Notes under the pieces: generated by a model
Told to the model about the DNA's origin: nothing
The model's database searches: none
Seen by the model: only the letters and a program-made list of their open reading frames with translations
In this document: one piece after another, positions 1-10,719 of the stretch
How the letters are laid out: every line of letters begins with the position of its first letter
Position numbering within the stretch: the stretch's first letter is position 1
Program-made: the position numbers and the translations under genes
DNA from: Boswellia sacra
Lineage: Eukaryota; Streptophyta; Magnoliopsida; Sapindales; Burseraceae
Length of the DNA stretch: 64,000 nucleotides
Direction: 5' to 3'
NCBI GenBank assembly: GCA_013180625.2
Contig: SNVD02004713.1
Coordinates: 1 to 64,000, forward strand

Positions 1-430
1 CAATGGCTTCAACTCCCGTTTGAAAGTTTCCTCAAGCTGTTGCACAACTGAACTCGAAGCACGGAATAATCAAATTAAACACAAGAAAAGAAAAGAAAAG
101 AAAAGAAAATAGAGACACATACAAGAAATAAAAACACAAGAGCAAATGAAAGTCAAAAACAAACAACAAAGCAAATGAGACAAATGGCAAAGAGAGATAA
201 AACCTGATCAATTATAATGGCCCATGAGAGGAATCTCCTCGAAACACAAAAACTGATTGCTACTACCTTCTTTTCTTTGTCTCTTTTTATTTATGTTTCA
301 AAAACATTGGGTTGCCTCCCAATAAGCGCTTGGTTTAACGTCCTCAGCCTGCCGTTACTTGCCATCACCCATCAAGATAAGCTGGCTCGTAGAGAGGTAC
401 CTCCTCGATGTCCTGCATCACTGAATTCTC
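1..430. other. Region downstream of integrase, no gene seen
   Basis: Internal non-coding part of the Athila element after integrase. It contains an AAAAG microsatellite near 83-110. I see no polypurine tract or LTR edge, so the element continues to the left. Confidence 0.6.
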
Positions 431-1800
431 CTAGTAAGGCTTCAACCTGTGCCCATTCACCTTGAACACTTTGTCCGTTTTTAAGCTCTTGATTTCCACT
501 GCACCATGAGGAAAAACATTAGTAATAACAAAAGGTCCAACCCATCTAGATCGTAATTTACCTGGAAATAACTTGAGGCGAGAATGAAATAAAAGAACTT
601 TCTGTCCCACTACACAATTCTTCCTGGAGATCATTTTATCATGAAATGCCTTAGTTCTCTCCTTGTAAATTCTGGAATTCTCATAGGAATCATTTCTAAG
701 TTCTTCCAATTCTTGTAGTTGAAGCTTCCTTTGTTCTCCAGCAGCATCCATCTCCATGTTACAAAGCTTTACTGCCACCATGCTTTGTGTTCGAGCTCTA
801 CTGGAAGGTGACATGGCTTACCATAGACTAACCTATACGGAGACATACCAATAGGTGTCTTGTAAGCAGTTCGATATGCCCAAAGTGCATCATTAAGTCG
901 TAGTCTCCAATCTTTTCTGTTCGGATTCACCGTCTTCTCGAGAATGGACTTGACCTCCCGATTGGAAACTTCAACTTGATCACTAGTTTGTGGATGATAT
1001 GCAGTAGACACCTTGTGAGTGATGTTGTATTTCTTGAGCAAGGCTTCAAATGATTTGTTGCAGAAGTGTGTCCCTCTGTCACTAATCATGGCTCTTGGTG
1101 TTCCAAATCTCGCAAAAATGTTAGATTTCACAAAATCTACAACAACTTTAGAATCATTAGTTCTCGTAGCTCTTGCTTCCACCCATTTAGAAACATAATC
1201 AACAGCAAGTATAATGTAAACATTACCAAATGATGAAGGAAAAAGACCCATGAAATCAATACCCCACACATCAAAAATCTCGACAATAAGTATAGGGGTT
1301 TGTGGCATTTGATTTTTGGCACTTAAATTACCTGTCCTTTGACAACAGTTACAAGCTTTGCAGAAGAGATATGCATCTTTGAACAATGATGGCCTGTAGA
1401 ATCCACAATCAAGAACTTTTAGGGCTGTTCTTTTTGGTCCGAAGTGACCGCCACATGCATAAGAATGACAGAAGGTCAAAATTGAATTAAATTCAGATTC
1501 AGAAACACACCTTTTTATCACTTGATCAGAACAATGCTTCCATAAGTATGGATCATCCCATATGTAATATTTGGCAATGTTTTTGATCTTGTCTCTTTGA
1601 GCTCGAGTCAAGTCATGTGGTAGCTTCTTGGTAACTAAGTAATTAACAATATTTGCATACCAAGGGGCTGCTACATGTAGAAACAGCAATTGTTCATCCG
1701 GAAAACTTTCTTGTAATGGTAGTACATCCTCGTCATGGACAATGCGACTGAGATGGTCTGCAACTAAGTTTTCACTTCCCTTCTTATCTTTGATCTCCAA
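431..1800 (-). pseudogene. Athila integrase
   Basis: The frame at 769-1800 starts in the RNase H-integrase linker (VADHLSRI), then shows the HHCC zinc-binding module (two histidines in [11 protein letters not shown], two cysteines in CKACNCC) and the DDE core: aspartate in WGIDFMG, aspartate in ISDRGTHF and glutamate in QVEVSNRE. It integrates the cDNA copy. A frameshift near 785 sends the C-terminus into the frame at 431-814, which keeps the integrase tail ([17 protein letters not shown]) and ends naturally at 431. An env-like ORF, frequent in Athila, is not visible in the remaining 430 bases. Confidence 0.85.
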
Positions 1801-1809
1801 GTCAAATTC

Positions 1810-2412
1810 CTATAAAAGGAGTATCCACCTGATAAGTCTTGGTTTTGCATCTTTCTTTGTGAGCAAGTACCTCAAAGCTGCATGATCAGAATAAACGGTT
1901 ACTTTAGTACCAATCCAATAAGATCGAAACTTTTCTAAAGCAAAAATAACCGCTAGCAGCTCTTTCTCAGTGGTAGAATAATTAAGTTGAGCATCATTTA
2001 AAGTCTGAGATGCGTAGTAAATGGCATGTGGAATTTTGCCAATTCGTTGACCCAAAACGGCACCCACAGCATAGTCACTCGCATCGCATATGATCTCGAA
2101 TGGATAATCCCAATTTGGAGATTGGATTATTGGAGCCGAAGTCAAGAGTTCCTTCAGTTTCTCAAATGCCTCTTTGCATTTCTCATCAAATTCAAAGGCC
2201 ACATCATTCTGTAATAATCTGCATAGGGGCAATGCTATCTTCGAGAAATCTTTGATGAATCTATGATAAAAACCTGCATGACCAAGAAATGAACGAATAT
2301 CCCGCACACTTGTGGGAGGTGGTAAGGAACATATAAGATCTATCTTGGATTTATCCACCTCTATACCCTTAGCAGAAATAACATGTCCCAAAACTATACC
2401 CTGATCTACCAT
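1810..2412 (-). pseudogene. Athila RT thumb/connection and RNase H
   Basis: The frame continues directly after the stop at 2461. It carries the conserved [11 protein letters not shown] segment at the end of the reverse transcriptase, then RNase H motifs: [14 protein letters not shown] (first catalytic aspartate), TEKELLAV (glutamate) and YSDHAAL (aspartate). The frame ends at a TAG where the downstream frame continues in register, consistent with CAG to TAG. Confidence 0.85.
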
Positions 2413-2460
2413 AAAATGACATTTGTCCCAATTTAGAACAAGGTTAGTTTCTATACATCT

Positions 2461-3251
2461 TTAAAGTATAAGGGTTAGGTTGTCAAGGCATTTATCAAAA
2501 GAATCACCAAAAATACTAAAGTTATCCATAAATACCTCAATGATGTTCTCAACATAATCAGAGAAAATACTTACCATACACCTTTGGAAAGTGGTAGGGG
2601 CATTGCAAAGACCGAATGGCATGCGTCGATAGGCAAATGTACCGAATGGGCATGTGAATGTAGTTTTCTCTTCAATCCTTTGGAAAGTGGCAGGGGCGAT
2701 GACAATCTGATTATATCCTGAATAGCCATCAAGAAAACAATAGTGAGAATGACATGCTAACCTCTCCAGCATTTGATCAATGAATGGCAAAGGAAAGTGA
2801 TCCTTGCGAGTTGCTGAATTGAGCTTCCGATAATCAATACAAACTCGCCAGCCGGTTTGGATATGAGTGGGAACTAGCTCATTAGTGTCATTCTTAACCA
2901 CTGTAACACCAGATTTCTTCGGAACAACTTGGACTGGACTCACCCACTTGCTGTCCGAAATTGGATAAATCACACCCACATCTAACAATTTCAGGATTTC
3001 TTTCTTGACACTTCCATCATTGGGGGATTCAACCTCCGCTGTGCTTCTCGAGTGGGCTTGGATCCTTCTTCTAATAAGATACGGTGCATGCATATGGCTG
3101 GGCTAATACCTTTGATGTCAGCAATTGTCCACCCCATGGCTGTTTTGTGATCTCGAAGCACTCGAATGAGTTTCTCTTCTTGTAATGGTGTAAGGCCCTT
3201 GGCTATTATGACTGGCAAAATATCCTTCTCACCCAAGAATACATACTTCAA
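2461..3251 (-). pseudogene. Athila reverse transcriptase, broken
   Basis: Two overlapping frames (2991-3251 and 2461-3093) together carry the polymerase, so there is a frameshift between them near 3000-3090. The fingers and palm motifs are visible: WVSPVQVVPKK, CIDYRKLN, MPFGLCNAP. The catalytic YxDD-type box reads FMDN, with asparagine where the second aspartate is expected, which should abolish polymerisation. The frame then meets an in-frame TAA at 2459-2461 that splits it from the connection/RNase H region. Confidence 0.85.
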
Positions 3252-3427
3252 ATGAATCTGGAAGAGGCTTAAGCTCCAAGGCAGGTGCGTTCATATCACA
3301 GAAGGAAGAAGTTTCTCATGAGATAAAGGCAATTCCATGTACGAAACATCATACCTGTTTGTGGTGATAGCTACTAGTTCTCATCCAAGCTTGCCACAGC
3401 TTCCTCCACTTCTTTAGACACTTGTAA

Positions 3428-4885
3428 TCAACTTTCTCGATTCTCTGGAATTTTTCTGCCCCCTATGTGCTCACTAATAGCCATTTCCAATCCATCCTTG
3501 CGAATTAACTCAAAACATTGTTGTGGAAAAGAATCAATAATGTCAACTGCAAAAACAAAATGCAAGTCACTAAGGTACCTTATTGCCTCGAAAATATTGA
3601 AACGGATCACTTTGCCATCAAACTCCATGGTGAAAGTGTCATCATGATCATCAATCTTGGTTCTAGCATTTTTCAAGGATGGTCTCCCTAAAAGAATCGG
3701 AGTTGGATTAGGAGATGTCTCATTCTCTATTTTAAGGACATAAAAGTCTGCTGGAAAAACCAATTGATTCACCTGCACAATCACATCTTCCACAACTCTT
3801 TTGGGATATGCATTAAAATGATCAGCAAATTGAATGGTAATACCAGTTTTCGCAAAAGGTCCAAGATTTAAAGAAGCATAAATAGAATATGGCATGACAT
3901 TAATAGATGCTCCTAAATCTAACATAGCTCTTTCAAACTTGGTATTACCAATGGTGCAAGGAATGGTGAACGTACCTGGATCTTGGCATTTCGGAGGAAT
4001 TTTTCTTTGCAATATAGCTGAAACATTTTCCCCCACACTTACCTTCTCATTTCCTTTCAACTTTCTCTTGTTAGTGCATAACTCCTTGAGAAATTTTGCA
4101 TAACGAGGTACTTGCTTAATAGCATCCAGAAGTGGTATATTTACCTCGATCTTGCGAAAAGTTTCAAGGATTTCCTGCTCTTGTTCCTCCTTCTTTGATT
4201 TTGCAAATCTGCTAGGAAAAGGTGGAGGAGTAACATATGAAGGAATATGGGTTTTAGGATTGACCTTAGAAGATGATGTCTTATTCATGGTGGGAGTGGT
4301 GTCATCCCCTTCATCAGTTTGTGATTTCTTTGGTGGAATCTCTAATTGCTTCCCACTTCTCAAAGTTACAGCACTAGCATTCTCTATTGGATTGATCACC
4401 GGCTGAAAAGATAATTTTCCTGAGCTTTGACTCTCAAATTTGCTCATGTTAGTGGCCAATTGTCCCATTTGATTTTCCAGGTTTTGGATACTTGCCCTAG
4501 TTTCCTGCTGAAATTGCATTATGTTAGTGGCAAGTGCTTTAACAATATCCTGGAGGGACATACCTGAATTTTGTGGAGCTGGTTGTGTTTGTGCTTGAAA
4601 TGGTTGCTGCACCCTTGGTTGATTGAAACCTGGTGGTCGATTTGGCATGGCATTTGGGGCGATGGGTTGATGATTCCCATATCTTAAATTAGGGTGATCT
4701 CTCCATCCAGCATTGTAAGTATTGGAGAAAGGGTCATACCTTTGCCTTGGTTGTCCTGGAAATCCACCCATGGCATTGGCTTGTTCTGTCTCTCCTTCTT
4801 GCAAAGTTGGACACATGTCGGTTGGATGGTCCATGGCAGAACATACTCCACCTGCATAAGATTGCTGCATATGTCCTACAGCCAT
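3428..4885 (-). pseudogene. Athila gag C-terminus and aspartic protease
   Basis: This 485-codon frame continues the element after the A9 frameshift. It begins with a damaged zinc-knuckle-like segment (CSAMDHPTDMC, first cysteine of the expected set missing), then a Q/P-rich linker, and then the retroviral-type protease around residues 310-400. The active-site stretch MLDLGASINVMP is intact; DLGA rather than DSGA is normal in this lineage. The protease would cut the polyprotein. The frame ends near 3428 and register is lost between 3251 and 3428 before the reverse transcriptase. Confidence 0.8.
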
Positions 4886-5783
4886 TTTTTTTTACAAGAG
4901 AGGTAAGTTCAGAAAGTTGATGTTCAATGTTTGAAGTACTTACCTCATTTACTCTTTTTAGTAGTTGTGGCTCAAATTGACTGCTGAATTGTTGGGAGTT
5001 CACTGCCATGTCACTAATCAAACGTCTTGCAACATTTGGTGTTTTATTAACTAGTGCTCGACCACTAGCAGCATCAATGATACTCCTTTCCATTGGTAAG
5101 AGACCCTCGTAGAAATATTGAATTAGGAGTCCATCACTAATTTGGTGGTTTGGACAGCTAGCACATAACCTTTTAAAACTCTCCCAATATTCATGAAGTG
5201 ATTCTCCATTGTGTTGTCGAATGCCACTAATATCTTTTATAATATTTGTAACTTTTGAGGCTGGAAAGTATTTCTCCAAAAAGAGTTTACTCATCTCATT
5301 CCAAGTGGTAATTGTACCTGGTGGTAGATAGTATAGCCAATCTTTTGCCGAATCTGCTAATGAGAATGGGAAAGCTCTCAATTTAATTTGCTCTTCAGAA
5401 ACGCCGGTTGGCTTCATACTTGAGCATACCACATGAAATTCTTTGAGGTGTTTGTTCGGATCCTCTCCTGCAAAACCATGAAATGTAGGCAAGAGATGAA
5501 TCAGTCTAGATTTAAGTTCAAAATCTATCTCAAAATTGGTGCTTATGCATAGCGGTTGTTGATCACTAATTGGAGCCGCTAACTCCTTAAGAGTCTGATC
5601 GTTTTCCATCGCCATTGCTTCCGATTCAGATTTGATTGAACTGCAAGAAGATGGGAGGGAAGTGTGTCGTGCAAGGTCAAATTCTGGAGGTGGAGTTGAA
5701 ATTGACCGATTTAGCCTTAATTTCGAGGATTGGAGAAACTCCTTAATTCTCTTAAGTCGTTGATCCGCCTCTCCCTCGGACAT
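4734..5783 (-). pseudogene. Athila gag (capsid region)
   Basis: This frame encodes the N-terminal 300 residues of a retrotransposon Gag. It has the usual plant Gag core (FHGFAGEDPNKHLKEF, then LFLEKYFP) around residues 95-180, which builds the capsid-like particle. The start at 5783 is the first ATG after the primer site. The frame runs off its proper course near 4890: a run of nine T (nine A in the sense strand) at 4885-4893 separates it from the next frame, which carries the rest of Gag. This looks like a homopolymer frameshift, and the last 50 or so residues of this frame are out of register. Confidence 0.8.
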
Positions 5784-5865
5784 AAAAGCCTAAACACAAA
5801 CAATCAGGAAATAACAATCAAGAATCAGTAGTAAAAACAGAATAACAAATTGATTAGAAAATCAA

Positions 5866-5883
5866 TCCCCGGCAACGGCGCCA
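5866..5883 (-). other. Primer-binding site, tRNA-Asp type
   Basis: On the minus strand this reads TGGCGCCGTTGCCGGGGA, the complement of a plant tRNA-Asp 3' end, six bases inside the LTR. Athila-lineage elements typically prime with tRNA-Asp. Confidence 0.85.
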
Positions 5884-5889
5884 AAAACT

Positions 5890-7741
5890 TGATGCGTTCG
5901 AAACTAGCACGTATACTAGTCGCACAAGTAATAAAGGGATAAGTAAGATATCGTTCCCACGAGGATTGATTCTAATTGAATTTGTTATTCAAAAGCAACA
6001 ACAGAATAAATCGGGGGTTTTGTTGATGGATTAATTAAATGAAATATTAATGTAAATGCACAATAACACAACACAAAGTAAAATGGAGTGAAAAATCAAT
6101 GAGAGACACTTGGTTAAGGATTCTTTCTCTGCCACAAGATATGAATTTGTGAATGAACATAGAATTGTCATCCAATTACAGCATTGAAGTTATCAACCGT
6201 AGATAACAACAAGCTCTGTTATCCCAATCTTTCCTTACTTTGTTGTTAAATAAAACATGCTCTTTATTTAATCTCTATCCATTAAACAACCTAGAACAAG
6301 CTCTCTGAGTTTAATTCAATGGAAGCATTACGATAGAAAGATAGGTTGATCTAAGCAATAATCACACAAGTTCGGATTATTTAACTTAGGTTATATTTTC
6401 CAATTGCAATCTCTGATCACAATTTTGCTACTAATGATTAGAAATTCAAGACAATTACGGATCAAGATTTCTAGTCTAGCAATAGACAATAACCAGATTA
6501 TATTCAGTTGGCCACCCAAATACAATCAGCAAGCAATCATAAGCATTAGATATGGGAAAATACAAGCAACTTCAATTAGAGAATTGGATAACAATTTCTT
6601 ACACAATCAACTCACAAAAACCATATCAAGGGCTTTGAAATCACCCTCAACCAATTCAGATTCAGTTACACATGTTCAAAAACGTGGTAAATACAATACA
6701 ACATACAAATTTTCCAGATAATGAAAGGGAAGGGAAAAACTTAGGTTGTATTTTCCAATGGAAGCATTACGAAAAGAAAGACAGGTTGATCTAAGCAATA
6801 ATCACACAGGTTCGGATTATTTAACCTAGGTTGTATTTTCCAATTGCAATCTCTGATCACAATTTTGCTACTAATGATTGGAAATTCAAGACAATTACGG
6901 ATCAAGATTTCTAATCTAGCAATAGACAACAACCAGATTATATTCAGTTGGCCATTCCAAATACAATCAGCAAGCAATCATAAGCATTAGATATGGAAAA
7001 ATACAAGCAACTTCAATTAGAGAATTGGATAACAACTTCTTACACAATCAACTCACAAAAACCATATCAAGGGCTTTGAAATCACCCTCAACCAATTCAG
7101 ATTCAGTTACACATGTTCAAAAACGTGGTAAATACAATACAACATACAAATTTTCCAGAAAATGAAAGGGAAGGGAAAAACTTAGCAATTCTGATGTAAA
7201 TTTCTTTGAATCATAGTTCTTCCTCTTTCCAAGCTTTCTTTCTCCTTCAAGAACTCCAGGAAATGAAAGAAATCCAGGCTGCAGCCTCTACCACGTTCTC
7301 CCCTCTTCAAGTTATGAAAATAAAACCCTAAAATATGTTTATATACTCTGCTACAGTAACTTCCTACAGTACCCTCGTATTTAATAACATGCTACAGTGA
7401 TATATGGAATTACAAATATACACTTCTCATACCATTTTTATCATAACTTCTGGTATACTACATAAATTCGTGAACCGTAAATTTCTCCAGAAAATAGACT
7501 TCGAGAGCTTTTCAATGGTATATAGCATGTTATCCGGCTAATTGTACATCGATACAATCAACTCCAAGAAATTGGCTGATTAGCAGAGGTGAAAATGAAG
7601 GGTTTTACTCCATTTTTGTGCAAGTTGCTCCAAAACTCCTACAAACATCAAAACCACACAAAACCATAAAAATACCAAGGAATATAGCAAAGAAACATGG
7701 ACAAATTGATATGAAAGTAATACATAAATAGACACCTATCA
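5890..7741 (-). repeat. 5' LTR of the Athila-type element
   Basis: The 1852-bp LTR starts TGAT and ends ATCA on the plus strand. The inner edge is fixed by the primer-binding site six bases away; the outer edge is inferred from the terminal inverted repeat, because the partner LTR is outside the window. The minus-strand start reads TGATAGGTGTC. It contains an unusual internal tandem duplication (see separate entry). ORFs here are incidental. Confidence 0.85.
6319..7184. repeat. Tandem duplication of about 440 bp inside the Athila LTR
   Basis: The stretch from about 6319 to 6741 is repeated at about 6758 to 7184 with only scattered differences. For example CAATTGCAATCTCTGATCAC occurs at 6401 and again at 6841, a period of 440. 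A short join (6720-6760) repeats the TTAGGTTRTATTTTCCAA motif, suggesting slippage or unequal recombination at that motif. Confidence 0.9.
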
Positions 7742-8210
7742 GTTATTGACAGATCCATCTCCGATAATAAAAAAATATGGAGAATCTATTTGAATGCCTG
7801 ATGGACAATGGTTTAACTTTTAACACATTATTTTAAGTGTATCCTTTTCTTCTCCACACATAAATGAAGTTCATGTTTCTTCTTGACAGAAAGCAACATA
7901 ACTGCAATACTATTTCTCTTTTAAAAGTTCATATGTTTCAGTTTTCTTATTTTCATCGGGAATAATTATGGTAATAGCTTTCTCTCTTTTTGATCAATAT
8001 GACTTCATTCTCTATGTGGAGGACATTCGTATCTGTAATTCATTTCTCCAGGAAGTATTCATAACGGAAACCAAAAGCATCATCATCGAGCAGTACATAT
8101 CAATGTATTTGAAGTTATGTTCTTCCTTCAAAAGTTTCATTAATTGCCATTCGTGCAAAGAAAAAATTAAAATAAAAGAAAGAAAAACATTATTTCAAAA
8201 GTTTACTTAC
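7742..8210. other. Presumed intron of the CDK-like gene
   Basis: No exon is readable on either strand. The sequence follows a good splice donor on the minus strand (ACTTAC at 8205-8210 on plus) and ends where the Athila LTR begins, so it is probably the start of intron 2 of the CDK-like gene. If later exons survive, they lie beyond the left edge. Confidence 0.5.
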
Positions 8211-9372
8211 TTTAATGACCGGCAAGTTTCTCGGCCGGTTTGATGCAATATTTTTTGGATTGGTGATGAATGAGTACAGATTAAGGTCTAGGCATTCAAA
8301 GACAAGATACACATATTTCCTGCTGTTCAGTACATTCAGCAACCTGCAGTTAATCATGTAAAATTAAAAGCATTTTAAGACAGAAATTATTTTTAACAAT
8401 GTGATTTTCAACTTCAATTATCAGAAACATATTTATGTTGAATTAAAATGGATCAATCAGCAATACTACTAAGGATCCATTTCAGCTTACAGTCATGAAA
8501 TTAACAGCAGCAGCACAATAATGAAAGGAAGACGTGAAGATGAATAACGCTAATGTCACACAAAAAATGGGAACGAATTGGCACTAAATAATGAATGGCA
8601 CATTAAAACATGTCTTATGGACTTCGCAACTATTGGAAAAAGTGTACCTAATACAAGCATACCATTAATCATACGAAACAAAATTCAGTTCTTACAAATT
8701 TGCAGTTTCTTTTTAGGTGTATATGCAACAAACATTGTTTCTGGGACAATAAAATTAAAGATCAAGAAATATGGTCTCAAAAAATGACATGAGAAACTAC
8801 GAAATATGTGTCTAATGGCGTATGCAACCAAACTATCAGGTGCACTTCATAAACAGCTTAAATATTTCTAAAGCACGGAATATTGAAACCCAAACATCAT
8901 AGCGTTATAATAATTTGTCTGCACAGGGTGATTTTCAAGTTTTTTCATATCTGAGTTAGCATTGTTATGGTTACTAGAGTCAAAGCAATCATATCTGAAT
9001 TCTCTAATTTTGAGCAAATTCTTCTCAATTTTCAATAGAGACAATGCTACAGTTTAAAATTTTAATTGCAATTCTAACATTATGGTTGCTATACTCAGAG
9101 CAATGATATCTGCTAGTATACCCTAAAAATAAGCAAATTCTAGTCTTAATACCTGACAACATTTTCATCCTCCAGCTGTCTGAGAAGCGACACTTCTCTT
9201 ACCACATAGCTTGGCACACCTTCAAGCTCTTTGTCAATAGTAATCATCTCAATTTTTACATTCTGCTTGGTCTCAAGATTAACACACCAGTAAACTGCGC
9301 CATAGCGGCCTTCTCCTATGTTCTGTATGATCTTGTAGTTCCACCTCTCCACGTTCTCGATTTGATCACACT
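8211..9372 (-). pseudogene. CDKA/cdc2-like cyclin-dependent kinase, 5' exons only
   Basis: Two exons are readable. Exon at 9153-9372 follows an acceptor (pyrimidine tract then CTAG) and ends at AG|GTATTA. It encodes the glycine loop (IGEGRYGAVY) and the cyclin-binding helix, PSYVVRE where CDKA has PSTAIRE. Exon at 8211-8343 joins in phase and encodes YVYLVFECLDLNLYSF, the hinge region of CDKs, before a GTAAGT donor. The HRD, DFG and T-loop exons are absent from the window. Damage: the expected start codon is GTG (9350-9352), and by length-matched alignment to cdc2 the ATP-binding lysine is glutamate. There are no stops in these exons. CDKs phosphorylate cell-cycle substrates with a cyclin; this copy should be inactive. 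It could be a captured gene fragment. Confidence 0.85.
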
Positions 9373-10030
9373 CTAGACAAGAACAAGAAAAAAAAAAGAA
9401 AAATTACAAAATCATGAGAAAATGAACTTATAGTGGCAACATTGATTGTGCAAAAGAATTCTAAATTGCAAATTCCAATTCAAGAAAAGCTCAAATGTAA
9501 TTATAAAATTGAAGCGGAAGAATAGAGACTAATTGATTAACAGAACCTCAAATACATGAAATAGAAATTAAATACAGATCATCAAGAAGCGAATACCTAT
9601 AATGTCATCTCGTTAACATTACCAGATGAGATTCAATGGCTCACAATATTCAGAAAAAAAAAAACAAAAGAAATAAAGAAAAAGTTCGCATCATCCGCTA
9701 CCAGAGCAAGTCCAGAGCAAGAATTGAATAAAAAATAACTTAATCTGTACAAGAAATGAATAAAAGAAAATTAACAGCTCAAAGGAAACAAATACTGTTA
9801 AGTACAACGCATGGTCAATTAACAAATTAACCAAAACAGGAAACCTGAGAAGGCCAAAGAAACCAATGTAGAAGAAATGAAAAATTGATCTAACAATAAC
9901 GTGATCGTATGATTATGATATTCTATAATGTTCTTTTACATGTATCAAACATGAAGTAATATTTACGCTTTCATTTTTGCAGTGAAGTTACAGTGTTTGG
10001 CAAGCAGGAAATTAAAAGAGAAAAGCGAAA

Positions 10031-10130
10031 CCTGAAGTGATGAATTACAGAGAAACTTGGATGAAATGTGTTAAGAGAGAAAAAGAAGACACAAGAAAGT
10101 TGTGTTGTTTGTGCTTCCTTCAACGAGAGG
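10031..10130 (-). promoter_or_regulatory. Probable 5' UTR exon of the CDK-like gene
   Basis: On the minus strand a pyrimidine-rich leader ends in CACTTCAG|GTTTCG (donor at 10030/10031), and the first coding exon begins at 9372 after its own acceptor, giving a leader intron of roughly 660 bp. The same leader and donor recur at 41871-41970 upstream of the cyclin-like gene. The transcription start is not determined; the upper bound is approximate. Confidence 0.45.
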
Positions 10131-10187
10131 CAGTTTGTTATGGACAGACTCAGAGGGAGAGATTCTGTTATACCAAGACTGATCAAG

Positions 10188-10199
10188 TTCCCGCCAAAA
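10188..10199 (-). promoter_or_regulatory. E2F-type site upstream of the CDK-like gene
   Basis: The minus strand reads TTTTGGCGGGAA, the classical E2F/DP binding motif that drives G1/S genes. It lies about 160 bp upstream of the leader-exon donor. The same twelve bases are kept in the duplicated promoter at 41995-42006. Confidence 0.6.
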
Positions 10200-10263
10200 G
10201 TTGATATTGCATCTGAGCCGTCCATGTCGGCTTTTGGGTCTTGATAAGTCACCAAGTTGAGAG

Positions 10264-10711
10264 TAGGCTTGGGCATTTGCCTCGGCCCCACCACTGACCC
10301 GTCTAGACCCACCCCGGATCACTGTAAGGGGCGGGTACGGGGCTGCATAGAGTCTTGCCCGTCCGGGGCGGGTCCGGGGCCGGGTCTTGCATCGAGACCC
10401 GTTTGACTCGCCCCGCCCCGCCCCGCCCTGCACTGTTAAGGGTATAAATAAAAAAATTAAAATATAAGAACTTTTATGTAATTTAAGGGGGCCATTTTGT
10501 TAATTTTTAAGTCCATTCATATTCCATGTTGTATGAAGTTATGGAATATGAATGGACTTAAAAGAAATATTACAGGGATGAGATTGAAAAATATAAATAT
10601 TACAGGGGTATAAAAGAAATTTTGCGGGGCGGGGCGGGGCAAAAAATAATGTGACGGGGCAGGGCTGGATACTTGCTGCCCCGTACCCGCCCCGCCCCGG
10701 TTCCAAGCCTA
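10264..10711. mobile_element. MITE with 8-bp target duplications (hAT-like)
   Basis: This 448-bp element has short terminal inverted repeats (TAGGCTTGG... / ...CCAAGCCTA), is flanked by the 8-bp duplication GTTGAGAG (10256-10263 and 10712-10719), and has no coding capacity. GC-rich GGGGCGGGG-type repeats lie beneath both ends. An inner palindrome pairs AAGTCCATTCATATTCCAT with its complement about 13 bases away. An 8-bp target duplication fits the hAT superfamily. The paralogous site near 42063-42070 lacks the element. Confidence 0.85.
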
Positions 10712-10719
10712 GTTGAGAG

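Larger units (their letters stand above)
1..7741 (-). mobile_element. Ty3/gypsy Athila-type LTR retrotransposon, partial and decayed
   Basis: The element reads right to left. Its 5' LTR is at 5890-7741, the primer-binding site at 5866-5883, then gag, protease, reverse transcriptase, RNase H and integrase run leftwards to about position 431. The 3' LTR lies beyond the left edge. The Athila assignment rests on the tRNA-Asp-type primer site, the DLGAS protease motif, the FMD(D)FS-type reverse transcriptase motif and the gag style; this is family knowledge applied by eye. The coding part carries at least three frameshifts and two in-frame stops, so it is not autonomous. It has landed about 470 bp beyond the last visible exon of a CDK-like gene. 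Confidence 0.9.
9376..10255. repeat. Segmental duplication, copy 1 (promoter and leader intron)
   Basis: This stretch, plus a short tail at 10712-10770, is a direct repeat of 41228-42120, collinear throughout with scattered substitutions and small indels. It covers the leader intron, 5' UTR exon and promoter of the CDK-like gene. Similarity stops just before the first coding exon, where copy 2 leads into a cyclin gene instead. Confidence 0.85.

Noticed and set aside
7968..8243. A 91-codon plus-strand ORF
   Set aside because: It overlaps the CDK-like exon and intron on the other strand and shows no domain.
10071..10433. A 120-codon ORF rich in Arg/Gly/Pro
   Set aside because: It spans the promoter region and the GC-rich end of a MITE; no start context or domain supports it.
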